Shown here piece by piece: positions 11,966 to 21,992 of a DNA stretch of 64,000 nucleotides. The first letter of the stretch is position 1; the number at the start of each line of letters is the position of its first letter. The DNA comes from Melieria omissa (taxonomy: Eukaryota; Arthropoda; Insecta; Diptera; Ulidiidae). A model generated the notes under the pieces. The model made no database searches and was not told the origin of the DNA. It saw only the letters and a program-made list of their open reading frames with translations. The translations under genes and the position numbers were made by a program. The DNA is taken from the NCBI GenBank assembly GCA_963971225.1, contig OZ020269.1, positions 84,730,450-84,794,449 of the forward strand, read 5' to 3'.

Positions 11966-14227
11966 CATAAGTGAGCGTCAGAAGCTCATTTGACGAAAAA
12001 AATCTAATTTACTCAGAATTCTTTGACTTTTTGTTCGACATATGAAAGAATAAGTGAAGAAGCAGAAGTGAAATAAAATGTTTGAAAATATTACAATATA
12101 CGACATTTTATTAAGAATTTATGTCTCACTTCGTACAGTTTATGTCTTTCAATTTCGATAAATATGTAATCAGAATATGGAAGTGCGATGGTGCTAACTC
12201 TTCCTGAAATTCAATACACATGCAAAGACGGCAATCAAAGAGCTGTGAGGTCGTTGAAAACTAGTTCAGCAGTAAGGAGTTAGTAAGGAATTATGACTAA
12301 GTATATAAGAAAACGAAAACCTAATAAATGGTCTTTAGCTTTCTTCATACATTTCATTGATGATGGTGGCATTGCAACATATGTATGTCACATGGCTCAA
12401 AACATGTCCTTACTGAAATAGGGGTACAGATATCAAAAGATTGTTGTTTTTACAACAACTGGGGGATTTTTTGTATATAGCTACGACTATGTACGAGCGA
12501 TACCTCAGCCAAAAATAAATGCCATATTACTGCAAGAGATCAATTCGCAAGCGTTAAGTTCTGGTACTCATTCATCTCCAAAACGCACGAACAAGATAAC
12601 AATAAAGTAAACAAATTTCCATGCCTCGAGCATTCCACTTTCACCCAAAATTGAGAAAGATGTGAATATCTGGATTAATTAATTATACTTTTGCAGTGGC
12701 AATTATTTCCCTGTACACCCAATTAAATTGAGTTTTTCAGTAGTTTAGCTCATATGCGTCAGACAGTCTCACTTCTGGGCTTACATGTTACTTTTAAAAT
12801 ACTGGGAATTCAGGTTAGAAGGTTAAAGCTCACAAATTCTGTTTTTGACACAATTGACAGCTCGCGGCGTTTCTCTACGCAGTTAGATGGAGCACAAAAT
12901 ATTTGTATCAAACGAATTTGTAAATTTCCACATGCATTGCATGCTTGAAGTCATTGCAGACTAATTTCTGGAACCAAATAAAATTAGAATAATTGAAAAG
13001 GAAAATGCAAAGAAAACCATTTCTATAAACAAACCAATCTTTCACAGTGCTCAACCGTTTAGTTAGTTTGGAGGTTTACAAGCATAAATTTTCCGCTCAT
13101 TTGTGCTAAGCTGCGTTGGGATTCACACGCTCCGCTTTTTCAACGAACACCAACACAGCTAGAGAAAAATTGACCCCAGTGACACCTTTGCGGCCTTTTC
13201 GAACAAAACACACTAACCTTTGGATTGGATGGGTTGGCTTCTGTGTGACTGTGGGCATTTTTCAGTTTTTTAGTTTTTGTCTGTGTGTGTATGTGTGTGT
13301 GTGTAGCAGCCCTTTCTATTTATAACTTTGTTATTTATAGTCTTCACAACTAAGAATTGTCAATTCAATACTTATGGGGCATGGTCTCTGCTGCAATCGG
13401 AAATTTCTTTCATTGCCTGCAGAAAAACACACAGACTTATACAGCTTAGTTTGTGTTTGTGTATTTTAGGATTACGGCTTTATCACAGAGAGTAAAACTA
13501 ATATAAACAAAATCAAACTTGGATAAATTTGAATTTTATGAGTTTGGCCTTAATGCAAAAATCATAAGCAAGATGTAAACAAATACTTTGAGGCGAAAAG
13601 TTCCGATGGGTTTCTTTTATAAATTTCAAATCCCCTACGAACCGCATAGCAGCAAAACGCTGCTCAGTCATTGTCCTTAGCCGCCCACGCAACAAAAATG
13701 TCTATGCAAAATATTTGCAAAATGCTTAAACAACAAAATACAAAAATACTTTTGTTGTTCAGTTGGCTTTAAAACTGTTCAGCTCAACCAGTCTTTGTCG
13801 CTGCGGCATTTGCTTTTTTTTGCATTACGCTGCTAAATTATGTTGAACTATTTTTAACTTAATCTCAGTTTTAGGCAGTTCGTTCGTATGCGTTGCACGC
13901 CTACGCCGTCGCCGCCAACAAAACGGAATACGTTCAGCAAATTTATTAACTAGCTACAATTTGCATTTAAATATCTGCGGCCGCATTTTGCATGGCTGTG
14001 CTTGGCGCCACTGGTTCACCTGTAATTTATTTTTATCACAAGCCATTTGGAATTTTGTTGTTGTATTTGTGCGAAACAAAAAGTATGCATGTGTGCATGT
14101 CGCTGGAAAACGCCAAAATGCCAAAAAACTTCAAATTATGCCATAAATTTGGGCGTTAAATTGCCACCGCACAGCCCACAGTGCGTATGAGTAACCTGCA
14201 CGTCGCATTGTGCATGCGGCAGACAGT
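11966..14227. other. Non-coding stretch with one motif copy
   Basis: Open frames of 60-70 codons only, none with recognisable similarity. A partial copy of the recurring motif (GCGTATGAGTAA) lies at 14183-14194, just outside the R1 insertion. Confidence 0.45.
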
Positions 14228-14566
14228 GCGTGGGACGTTTTTTTTTTTTTTTTTTTTTTTTATTTTAACGAGGAGGAAGCATCTAAAGCCGAACCCCGTC
14301 AGTGTGTGACTTTAACACACTAAACCTCCTCATGTCACAGACCGGAATCCCCTCCGGACACTACCGTTAAGTATTACGTCAGAGGGCGGTTTTGAGCGCT
14401 CGGCTCACAGTATCGTTTTGCTGTCAGTGCAGTTAGTCGCTAGTTGCACTTACTAGGCTCCCCCACCGTAGGGCTGGAATAGGTCCCTCCCCGTACGGTA
14501 TGTCACCACCCCTCCTTGGATTTACGTCACAGTCGTGTGTCCACGTAATAGTAGCGTATGTCCACG

Positions 14567-17557
14567 TCAGCTGGGTTGACCCGTTTGCCGGTCAGCACGC
14601 CTGCACTCTTCTTCCCATCTCAGTGCCTTGTGGATGTCTGCGGCGCATTTACATACCGCTCTCCAGGCATCCTCGGAGTCCAGCATCAGCTCAATCAGGT
14701 TGTGTGGTGTTGGCATCACCCCTGTGACTATCGCCATGTGGTTTCTTTCTGCCTCAAACCTTGGACAGTCAAACAAGACATGTTTCGCGTCTTCTGCGAC
14801 ACTGCAGCGCGGGCATAGGGGTGAGCTCTCATGCGCGAAGCGATGCAGGTAGCTCCTGAATGCTCCATGGCCCGTCAGGACCTGCGTCAGGTGGTAATTG
14901 AGCTCGCCATGCTTTCGATTCACCCATCTTTTCACATCCGGTATCAGCGTGTGAGTCCATCTGCCCTTGGATGAGGAATCCCAGCGTTGCTGCCATCGCC
15001 TTAACGACTCTTCCTTCTCCTCCATATTCGCTATCTCACCGCGTTCGCCTTTCTTTTTCCTGGCGTGAATTCGGCTGCACTCGTCCGCCATGATGCCGAT
15101 TGGAGTCATTCCCGCCAGCAGGAGCGCAGCATCGTCAGAAGTGGTCTTGAAGGCGCTTATCACTCTTAACGCTGCGAGCCGATACACCCGTTCGTATAGC
15201 CGGCAGTTTGCCTTCGTTCGCAACGACTCTGACCAGACTGGCGCTGCATAGAGCAGAATTGAGCTAACCACCCTTGCCAGCAGCTTTCGTCGACTACTCC
15301 TCGGGCCGCCAATGTTGGGCAGCATCCTCGAGAGAGCACTGTTTGTTTTCGCGGCCTTCTTTGCGGTGATCTCTGCGTGCTGCTTGAAGCTAAGCCGGTC
15401 GTCTATAATGACCCCGAGGTACCTGATGCACCTGCTGGCCGTTATGCTGCAACGGCCAACGCAGAACGAAGCCGTTTCTGGTTTTTTCCGGCTGCTGATG
15501 AGCACCGCCTCGGTTTTTTCCTGCGCCAGAGATAGCCCGACGCTGCCAAGCCACTGTTCAATGGTCCTTATGGCTTCATTTCCTCTCTGCTCCACCTGCG
15601 CAATATGTTTGGCAACTACTGTGAGTGCTACATCGTCTGCGAACCCTATAATTTGGACACCGCTTGGAAGAGGGAGGTTAAATATCCCGTTGTACATAAT
15701 ATTCCACAGCGTCGGTCCAAGAACTGAGCCTTGTGGAACGCCCGCCGTGACTGTGTAACGCTTCGGTCCTTCTTCGCTATCGTATGATAGGATCCTGCCG
15801 CTGAAATAACATTTGATTATGTTGAATAAGTACGCTGGGACGTTGAGCTCATTCAGCGCATTTAGCATGTGCTCCCAGCACGCGCTGTTGAACGCGTTTC
15901 TTATGTCTAACGTCACTATAGCGCAGTACTGCTTCGTTCCGCCTTTCCACCTTTTGCCAGCAATAGCGTCACCAGCAACTGACACCGCCAAGTTCACCGC
16001 GTCGATTGTTGATCGGTTCCTTCGGAATCCGAATTGGTTTGGCGATAGCCCTCGTTCTCCTTCCGTGAACATCACAATTCTGTTCAGAATTATTCTCTCT
16101 AACAGCTTGCCAAGCGTGTCCAAGAGACAAATAGGACGATATGCTTGCGGCGTACCCGGCGGTTTTCCCGGCTTTGGCAGAAGGACCAGTTTCTGCAGCT
16201 TCCACCTGTCTGGAAACACCCCTTGCTCCAAGCATAGCTGCAATACGTGCGCAAAGACGATTGGCTGGTCGCAGAGGGCTATTTTAAGCGCCTTATTGGG
16301 GATGTTGTCTGGGCCTGGCGCCTTGCGGTCTCCTATTCGGTTGCAGGCGGCGACGACTTCGTCCGTTGTCACATCCACTATGTTACCAACAGGACCTACT
16401 GACGTTGGTGTGCTGGCTGTTTTGCGATGAGGAAACAGGGTCCGAACAATTGTATTTAATAGCTGTGGGCATCTTTCTTGCGGCGCGTTGCCCGTTTTTG
16501 CCATTACTACGCGGTATGCCCCGCCCCACGGATTTGCATCGGCGTCGTTGCACAGCTGCTTAAATGACTCCTTCTTGCTGCGGCGTATCTCGTCCCGCAG
16601 TTTCTTTCGCCTATCCTTGTACGCCCCATGCAGTGTAGCTCGCACGGCGTCATTCCTGCACCTCTGGTATTGCCTCCTTGCTCGGAGACACTGCTCCCTG
16701 AGGTTTTTTATGACGTCGCTCCACCAGTACTTTGGCTTGCGATTGGGGCCATACGCCGCTCTTGGCATTGCTGCGTCACACGCTACGACCAAGGATTTGA
16801 CAAGCATGTCCGCCGCTTGTGTCGCCGCTCTCACCCCGGGAATTTTATTTGCCTTTTCTTTGAATACCATGCGAAATACTTCGGCATCAAGGGCTCCCGC
16901 CTTCCATCCTCGGCTTGCTCGGCTTGTGAATATAGCGCTGTCTGTGGAGCTGCGGCTGGTCTCAAATATTAGCGCTTGATGATCGCTGTGCGTGTAGTGC
17001 TCGCTCACTTGCCACGTTGTATGCCTAGCCAAAGCGGTGCTGACGAATGTGAGGTCGATGATCGATTCCCTGTGGTCCTTGCGAAAGGTGCTTGTGTTTC
17101 CTTGATTGACCAGCACAAGATCAAGCAAGGCGAAGGATTCAAGCAGAGCTGTTCCTCGGGCGTTAGATCTTCGGCTGCCCCATTCCGTTGACCAGGCGTT
17201 AAAATCGCCGGCGATGACCAGCGGGTGACGTTGCCTTGCCGAGCTCACAATATTGTCCATCAGCGTTTGGAACTCGTCGTGTGTCCAGCTGGGCGGAGCA
17301 TAGCAACTGCATATATGCATACCGCCGATCTTGGACCACACATAGCCGGCGCCCTGCGAGCTTGCCTCCTGGAAAGGGTGGTTGCCGCAAGCCCATATTG
17401 CAGCTTTTGCTGAGCAGTCTGCTAGCCACAAGCCGTTGGCCGAGATCTTATATGGCTCCGAGATGATAGCCACATCAGCGCGCATTTCAATTACAGATTG
17501 CTTCAGCAGGTCCTGCGCCGCTTCGCAATGATTTAGATTTATCTGAATAAATCTCAT
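14567..17557 (-). CDS. R1-clade ORF2: endonuclease-reverse transcriptase
   Basis: A 996-residue ORF counted from the ATG at 17555-17557, which overlaps the ORF1 TGA. It nicks target DNA and reverse transcribes the element RNA at the nick. Residues 1-220 are an AP-type endonuclease with all key motifs: FIQINLNH, SEPY (Glu34), VIAGDFNAW (Asp118/Asn120), SIIDLTF (Asp168) and SDH (192-193). Residues of about 420-720 are the reverse transcriptase, with AYRPICLLD, GFRRNRST, TLDIRNAF, GVPQGSVLGP and the catalytic FADD (639-642). Near the C-terminus a CPRC...H...C knuckle follows the pattern of this clade. No RNase H domain was seen. There are no frameshifts or stops, so the protein looks functional. 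A GTG further upstream (17596) keeps the frame open but is not a convincing start. Confidence 0.93.
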   Translation of the reverse strand: MRFIQINLNHCEAAQDLLKQSVIEMRADVAIISEPYKISANGLWLADCSAKAAIWACGNHPFQEASSQGAGYVWSKIGGMHICSCYAPPSWTHDEFQTLMDNIVSSARQRHPLVIAGDFNAWSTEWGSRRSNARGTALLESFALLDLVLVNQGNTSTFRKDHRESIIDLTFVSTALARHTTWQVSEHYTHSDHQALIFETSRSSTDSAIFTSRASRGWKAGALDAEVFRMVFKEKANKIPGVRAATQAADMLVKSLVVACDAAMPRAAYGPNRKPKYWWSDVIKNLREQCLRARRQYQRCRNDAVRATLHGAYKDRRKKLRDEIRRSKKESFKQLCNDADANPWGGAYRVVMAKTGNAPQERCPQLLNTIVRTLFPHRKTASTPTSVGPVGNIVDVTTDEVVAACNRIGDRKAPGPDNIPNKALKIALCDQPIVFAHVLQLCLEQGVFPDRWKLQKLVLLPKPGKPPGTPQAYRPICLLDTLGKLLERIILNRIVMFTEGERGLSPNQFGFRRNRSTIDAVNLAVSVAGDAIAGKRWKGGTKQYCAIVTLDIRNAFNSACWEHMLNALNELNVPAYLFNIIKCYFSGRILSYDSEEGPKRYTVTAGVPQGSVLGPTLWNIMYNGIFNLPLPSGVQIIGFADDVALTVVAKHIAQVEQRGNEAIRTIEQWLGSVGLSLAQEKTEAVLISSRKKPETASFCVGRCSITASRCIRYLGVIIDDRLSFKQHAEITAKKAAKTNSALSRMLPNIGGPRSSRRKLLARVVSSILLYAAPVWSESLRTKANCRLYERVYRLAALRVISAFKTTSDDAALLLAGMTPIGIMADECSRIHARKKKGERGEIANMEEKEESLRRWQQRWDSSSKGRWTHTLIPDVKRWVNRKHGELNYHLTQVLTGHGAFRSYLHRFAHESSPLCPRCSVAEDAKHVLFDCPRFEAERNHMAIVTGVMPTPHNLIELMLDSEDAWRAVCKCAADIHKALRWEEECRRADRQTGQPS

Positions 17558-19416
17558 TGGCGCCTTTTCAACACTGCCTTTAGGTAGGCTGCACACCTGT
17601 TACTTCCTGCTATATGCTTTAGCTCGGTTTCACCTATTTTTTCGCATATTATGCACCTAGGTTCGTTTCTGCATACGCTGGACTTGTGGCCTTCTTTTCC
17701 ACCCCTGCGGCACAGATTCGAGCGGTCACAGTTTGCACAGTCCTTGGCGACGTGGCCAAATTCCAGGCAACGGAAGCATCGTATTGGTTGTGGCTTCACT
17801 TGGCGCAATCTGCACACCACCCAGCCGATCTTAATCTTCCCCTTTTCAAGCAAGGCATTAGCAGCTTTGACAGGGAGACTAATGACTGCTGTCTGCGTGT
17901 TCCCATATGCCGCTCTCAGGTTTTTTATTGCCGACTCATCCACATCGGGTAGGCCGACTTGCTGCTGAATCGCTGCCACAATATCGCTCTTAGTCGTCAC
18001 CTCATCTAAGTCTCTGCATTCAACAATCATGCTGTGCGTCAAAGCCCTGACGCTAGCTTCATCCCCCAGTGTCTTACGCACTGCGTCGCAGTAGCGTGCC
18101 TGAGCCGCTTCGCCTTTAGAATCTAGTTCTAACAACATTTCACCTTTCTGGGTTTTTCTAATTCTAACAACTTTTTCCCCCAGCTCGGATAAGTTTGGCT
18201 CGGATTTTATTTTCTTTAATATGTCCGCATACGACTCATTTCCTTTTGTCGTGATGACAAGCGCATCCGGTCTGGCTTTGAGTGGTCGCACGGCGGCCAT
18301 ACTTTTTGCATGGGCACTGCTTCCGCCAATGGCTTTTGCAGTATCACCTGCCACTGGCAAGCTGCGTTTAGCTTTGCTCACTACGACCCATTCATCCTCA
18401 CGATTAGTTGCCTCGCGCTCTTCCATTCTGGCTGCCGCTCTAACTACCACCATGCCTTCAGCACTATCACCTCCAGCTTCGACCTGCTCTCTTTGCAGTC
18501 GCGGCGAAATAAGTCTGCTGCGTTTGCTGCTTGGCTTTGGTTTTGGTGAAATTTCAATTTCCTTTCGCATACGTTTCTCACGTGCGCTGTCGATCAGCTT
18601 CTCCGTTTGCGTTGCTTTTGTGCCGCTCTCTGCTATTGGCGTCGCATATGCATACTCCGCCGCCGCTTGCTTAAACGATGCTGCTAGTGCTATTGCTATG
18701 CTTCTCATCTGATTATTGACCCACCTTTGGCCAATCATCATCTTGATGAGAGCATGTATATTATTTCCCAGCTCTCCGAACGCGGTGTCAGCTCTCTGAG
18801 GATAGGCTCCGCCTTCTCCCCAAAAGCTCTCTTGCAGAACACGTGTAAGCTCTCTCACTATTGACTGAGAGACGCCCGCTTCTAATTCTCCATCGCTGAG
18901 GTGAGTCGTGCATGCGCTATCGCTTGCGCTTTTAGTTGCCTGGTAGATCTCTTGTTGTGCTGTTGTGCGTTCCCGCGTGGGTGATCGCTGCGTTCTCGAA
19001 CTTCTGACGAAAGCGGCTGCGCCGTCGGCGCTGCCTTTTAGCACGCCGCTTATCGCAATTTGCTTTGTTGCGCTAATCTTTGATTGCGCCCTCGTTCGCT
19101 GGCCGCTAGCTACATCTACTACCTCTTCACCAGTTGTGCATGCGCTATCGCTTGCGCTTTTAGTTGCTCGGCAGATCTCTTGCTGTACGGATATGGATTC
19201 ACGCGTGGGTGATCGTTGCGTTCTCGAGCTTTTGGCAAACGCGGCTGCGCCGTCGGCGCTACCTTTTGGAACACCGCTTGTCGCCATTACACTCGCACCA
19301 ACTTGCTTTGTTGCGCTCATTTTTAATTGCGCTCTAGTTCGCTGGCCGCTAGCTAGATCTGCTGTCTCTTCCCCAGTTGTGTATTCACCACATTGGGATA
19401 TAGAGTGGTCGCACAT
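17554..19416 (-). CDS. R1-clade ORF1: Gag-like nucleic-acid-binding protein with zinc knuckles
   Basis: A 620-residue ORF starts at a real ATG (19414-19416). The N-terminal quarter holds two tandem copies of a block of about 80 residues (residues 13-93 and 94-169; TTGEE...SDSAC), the second with a 5-residue deletion. The middle is charged. The C-terminus (547-608) has three zinc-knuckle units: CFRCLEFGHVAKDC, then a second unit at 569-582, then a third beginning CIIC. In ORF1 proteins of this clade these bind element RNA and package it with ORF2. The second knuckle has Gly572 (codon 17701-17703, GGT) where a Cys is expected, which probably weakens zinc binding there. The stop codon overlaps the ORF2 start as ATGA, suggesting termination-reinitiation coupling. 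The frame stays open upstream of the ATG but contains no ATG, so I keep this start. Confidence 0.9.
   Translation of the reverse strand: MCDHSISQCGEYTTGEETADLASGQRTRAQLKMSATKQVGASVMATSGVPKGSADGAAAFAKSSRTQRSPTRESISVQQEICRATKSASDSACTTGEEVVDVASGQRTRAQSKISATKQIAISGVLKGSADGAAAFVRSSRTQRSPTRERTTAQQEIYQATKSASDSACTTHLSDGELEAGVSQSIVRELTRVLQESFWGEGGAYPQRADTAFGELGNNIHALIKMMIGQRWVNNQMRSIAIALAASFKQAAAEYAYATPIAESGTKATQTEKLIDSAREKRMRKEIEISPKPKPSSKRSRLISPRLQREQVEAGGDSAEGMVVVRAAARMEEREATNREDEWVVVSKAKRSLPVAGDTAKAIGGSSAHAKSMAAVRPLKARPDALVITTKGNESYADILKKIKSEPNLSELGEKVVRIRKTQKGEMLLELDSKGEAAQARYCDAVRKTLGDEASVRALTHSMIVECRDLDEVTTKSDIVAAIQQQVGLPDVDESAIKNLRAAYGNTQTAVISLPVKAANALLEKGKIKIGWVVCRLRQVKPQPIRCFRCLEFGHVAKDCANCDRSNLCRRGGKEGHKSSVCRNEPRCIICEKIGETELKHIAGSNRCAAYLKAVLKRRQ
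18910..19380 (-). repeat. Internal tandem duplication within ORF1
   Basis: 19138-19380 and 18910-19137 are two head-to-tail copies, 243 and 228 bp. They encode near-identical blocks (SGQRTRAQ, KGSADGAAAF, SSRTQRSPTRE, ATKSASDSACTT). The length difference is 15 bp, which keeps the frame. Confidence 0.9.
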
Positions 19417-19778
19417 TCACCACGGTCCTTGCGCTGGGTTTATGCTAATCCCTTTTGCGCTTGCTCTTGGCGCGCTTTTTCCCGTGCTCCCGCGGAACAG
19501 CTGATAAATGTGGTGACAGCTGCCACCTTCACGCTCTGGCTGCGCGAAATCAATTTGCCCCAAGGCTAGTGTTGAAGTTGAATTTGAATTTGAGTTGAGC
19601 TTACCGACTCGGCTGGTGCTCCAGGTTCTGGGCTCGGCCTGTTGCCACTTGCTTCGCTCGCGGTTTTTTGCACACTTTTGGTTTACCACGCACTGGTTTT
19701 TTTTGGATTTGATTTTTAAAGCTGGAGCTCTGCTCCCACACGACTAATCACTTGCTCTCTCAGAGAAGCGTGGGACGT

Positions 19779-20159
19779 GTGTGCGATTATATGCTGGCTT
19801 TGTGTTGTGAAATTTGCATTATTTTGCTGATGCTTTAAGCGGAACAGCCCACAATAAAGTTTCTGCAGCGAAATTTAATTAATTTGTGTGTGTTGTAAAT
19901 TATTTGAAACAATCATACTTGAAATTTGTTCATAAATATTACTGTGCAAATGAAATGCTGCGAAGGAAATAACTTCTACGTTTATATTAATTAAAAAAAA
20001 TAAAAAGTTTAATATTGTTAAAAATCCACTTTTGGGCGCACGCATCAAAAATCTATTTACATATGAAAAAGGTTTTTCATATTTTTATTTAATTTAATAA
20101 ATGGAATTGTTTTTTTGAGAAATATGACGGATACTTTTGTTGTATATTAAACACCTTCC
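19779..20159. other. Non-coding stretch, nothing recognised
   Basis: AT-rich flank of the R1 insertion. No coding or repeat signal was seen. Confidence 0.4.
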
Positions 20160-20440
20160 ATAACTTTTTTTGTTCTGAAAATGAAATCATTCCGCCTTTG
20201 TTTACAAGACTCTATTGCAGTAAACCACCAATCATTTGAATGATGCTGTTCTCCAGGTGATCGTCTATTGTTGGTTTATGACTATAAGTCAACAACCAGC
20301 AGCATAGCTCCAGAGAAACAAGTCTGACGACATCAAATCGCACCATGTTGGCGACAATTGAACATCGAAAATTACTTCTTCTTGAAGTCTTTTCTTGCTA
20401 CAACTATAATGTACAGTGAGTTCCAGAAGAAAATGATTCA
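20160..20440 (-). pseudogene. Mariner-type transposase fragment
   Basis: Minus-strand translation gives SPTWCDLMSSDLFLWSYA ending near 20289. This matches in style the PRSCDLTPLDFFLWGY motif that surrounds the last catalytic Asp of mariner-type transposases. It is short, interrupted by stops, and no ends were found. It resembles the fragment at 9.5-9.96 kb, but that relationship is inference. Confidence 0.45.
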
Positions 20441-20626
20441 GGTTTTTAATAGTAAAATGCAGTATTTCCATTCCTCTCAACGGCTTTGAAGTCATGGCTA
20501 AGTCATTTCAATGTCGCTCGAAACTTTAAAAATAAAAGCAAAATGAGTTTCTCGTTTGCAAAGCTCTGGCTGTTTTCTGTTTTCTTGCGCATACATAGCA
20601 AAGGACCAAAGTTATCGCATGCAGCT

Positions 20627-21133
20627 TTAACCCTTTCGCTATTTTGTTAGAATATGGGGCATGCTACTTTGCGGACGTCTGCATCCTCTATGGTTGGTCC
20701 TTAGAATAGTTTGAAGTTTTAGGAATAATACGAAATTTATAAACTAAATATTTAAGTTTAAAGAAGAGAAGTATACACGTTTTTTTAATGGTATATCTTG
20801 ACATAGCAAAGGAAGAAGAAGCATAAAACTTTAGATAATTTTTTAATTTGACGTTTTCTTTCAATTTAGTTACTTCTTTACTTTTTATTTTGGCTAAAGT
20901 AAATGAAGAAATATTCAAATTTTCGTTATGCGTAAAAATTTGTATGTTTAAGTAATTATTACAGTTACAACGATGTGGTTTCTCTCATAGAAAAACACTC
21001 TAAAATACAGGGTCCGAGTATAAATATAAAAAAAATCTGTATGGAATGTTGCTAATAAAACCACATGGAAGCCTAAGACGTAAAATTTAAAATTTTAACT
21101 TTCTCCAGTAAAAACCTGTAGCGAAAGGGTTAA
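20627..21133. mobile_element. TTAA-flanked piggyBac-type MITE
   Basis: TTAA (20627-20630) is followed by CCCTTTCGCTA. The mirrored TAGCGAAAGGG ends at 21129 and is followed by TTAA (21130-21133). The ends start with the same CCCTTTCG as the outer element at 2703-3471, so the two are probably members of related families. The 499-bp body is AT-rich with no transposase. Confidence 0.7.
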
Positions 21134-21992
21134 CGTGATTAGATGACAGTATGCTGTCGTAACTTTTGATATCAATTATAATCATAAATATTTAACAACG
21201 AAATTTTTTTTCTTTAAGTATTGGACCGAATCGTTGCATTGGAGTCAGAGCGAATTCAAACTGAGCTATAAAGCCATTTTGTGTTTCCTTGTTCCCTTTG
21301 TTTAAGTGCAAAGAGCCTTGTGTTGATGACATTAATCGATTGAAGCAGTTCTGGGTTATTAGGCTATCGCTACCAGTCCTCGATGATGAGTCCCCCATCT
21401 GTTGTCCCCTAGAAGAGACACCTCCATATGTGAAAGTTTATTACTGGGCTGTGTCTGAGCATCTTCTGTACATTCTGCTGCTGGGACGGAGGTGTTGGAA
21501 AACACAGAGCTTGGTATATTTGATTGATTAGCTTTTTTTGAATGATGTGTGCACTGCGACGTGTTTCCATTAATCTGAATTTGCACTGCTAGCAACGTAA
21601 CTGTTGTTGTTACGTTTGTACAACTAAAGGGTATGAAAATCTGTTGCGAGCCGTTCATCACAATTGATTAGAGTGAAAAGAATAAGAGTCCAAGTGTAAA
21701 GGAATTGACTATGCAATGCTAAAGGTATGGGAAACATATTGAAGGAAGGAAACATTGGACATTTTAGGAAAGTTTGTGGCACAGACACGTACAAATCGAA
21801 ACCCCGACCTCTATGATGGGAGCTCAATGCACTACTGGACCCAATTCAGTAGTTGGAATTATTCATGAACCACTAAACCGAAGCACTTTACAAATTTCTA
21901 TGGTCCACAGCTCTGCTTGAAAAAGAGATGCGACGGTACTTATGTCAACTTGTTCCAAGAATTTTCGGGAATTTTTGCTTTTTTCACAAAAA
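21134..21992. other. Non-coding stretch, nothing recognised
   Basis: Overlapping open frames of 67-100 codons occur on both strands at 21.2-21.8 kb, but none shows a recognisable family. This may be old transposon-derived sequence. Confidence 0.4.

Larger units (their letters stand above)
14228..19778 (-). mobile_element. Full-length R1-clade non-LTR retrotransposon with target-site duplication
   Basis: The element occupies 14239-19767 on the minus strand. It is bracketed by a perfect 11-bp target duplication GCGTGGGACGT at 14228-14238 and 19768-19778. It ends 3' in a long poly(A), seen as a T run at 14238-14261, and has a 5' untranslated region of about 350 bp (19417-19767). Two long overlapping ORFs follow the classic order: a Gag-like ORF1 with zinc knuckles, then ORF2 with an AP-type endonuclease, a reverse transcriptase and a C-terminal CCHC motif. 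No RNase H or LTRs were seen. Intact ORFs, a perfect duplication and a long A tail all indicate a recent insertion. The R1-clade assignment is by ORF2 motif style and domain order. It is not in rDNA here; the target is a GTGTGC-containing unique-looking site. Confidence 0.93.

Noticed and set aside
15312..16979. Several plus-strand frames of 100-205 codons within the R1 element
   Set aside because: All are antisense to ORF2, whose domain motifs are unambiguous.
19417..19689. 90-codon open frame directly upstream of, and in frame with, R1 ORF1, separated only by TGA
   Set aside because: It contains no ATG, and its apparent first codon is GTG. It is best read as 5' leader, so no stop-codon readthrough is claimed.
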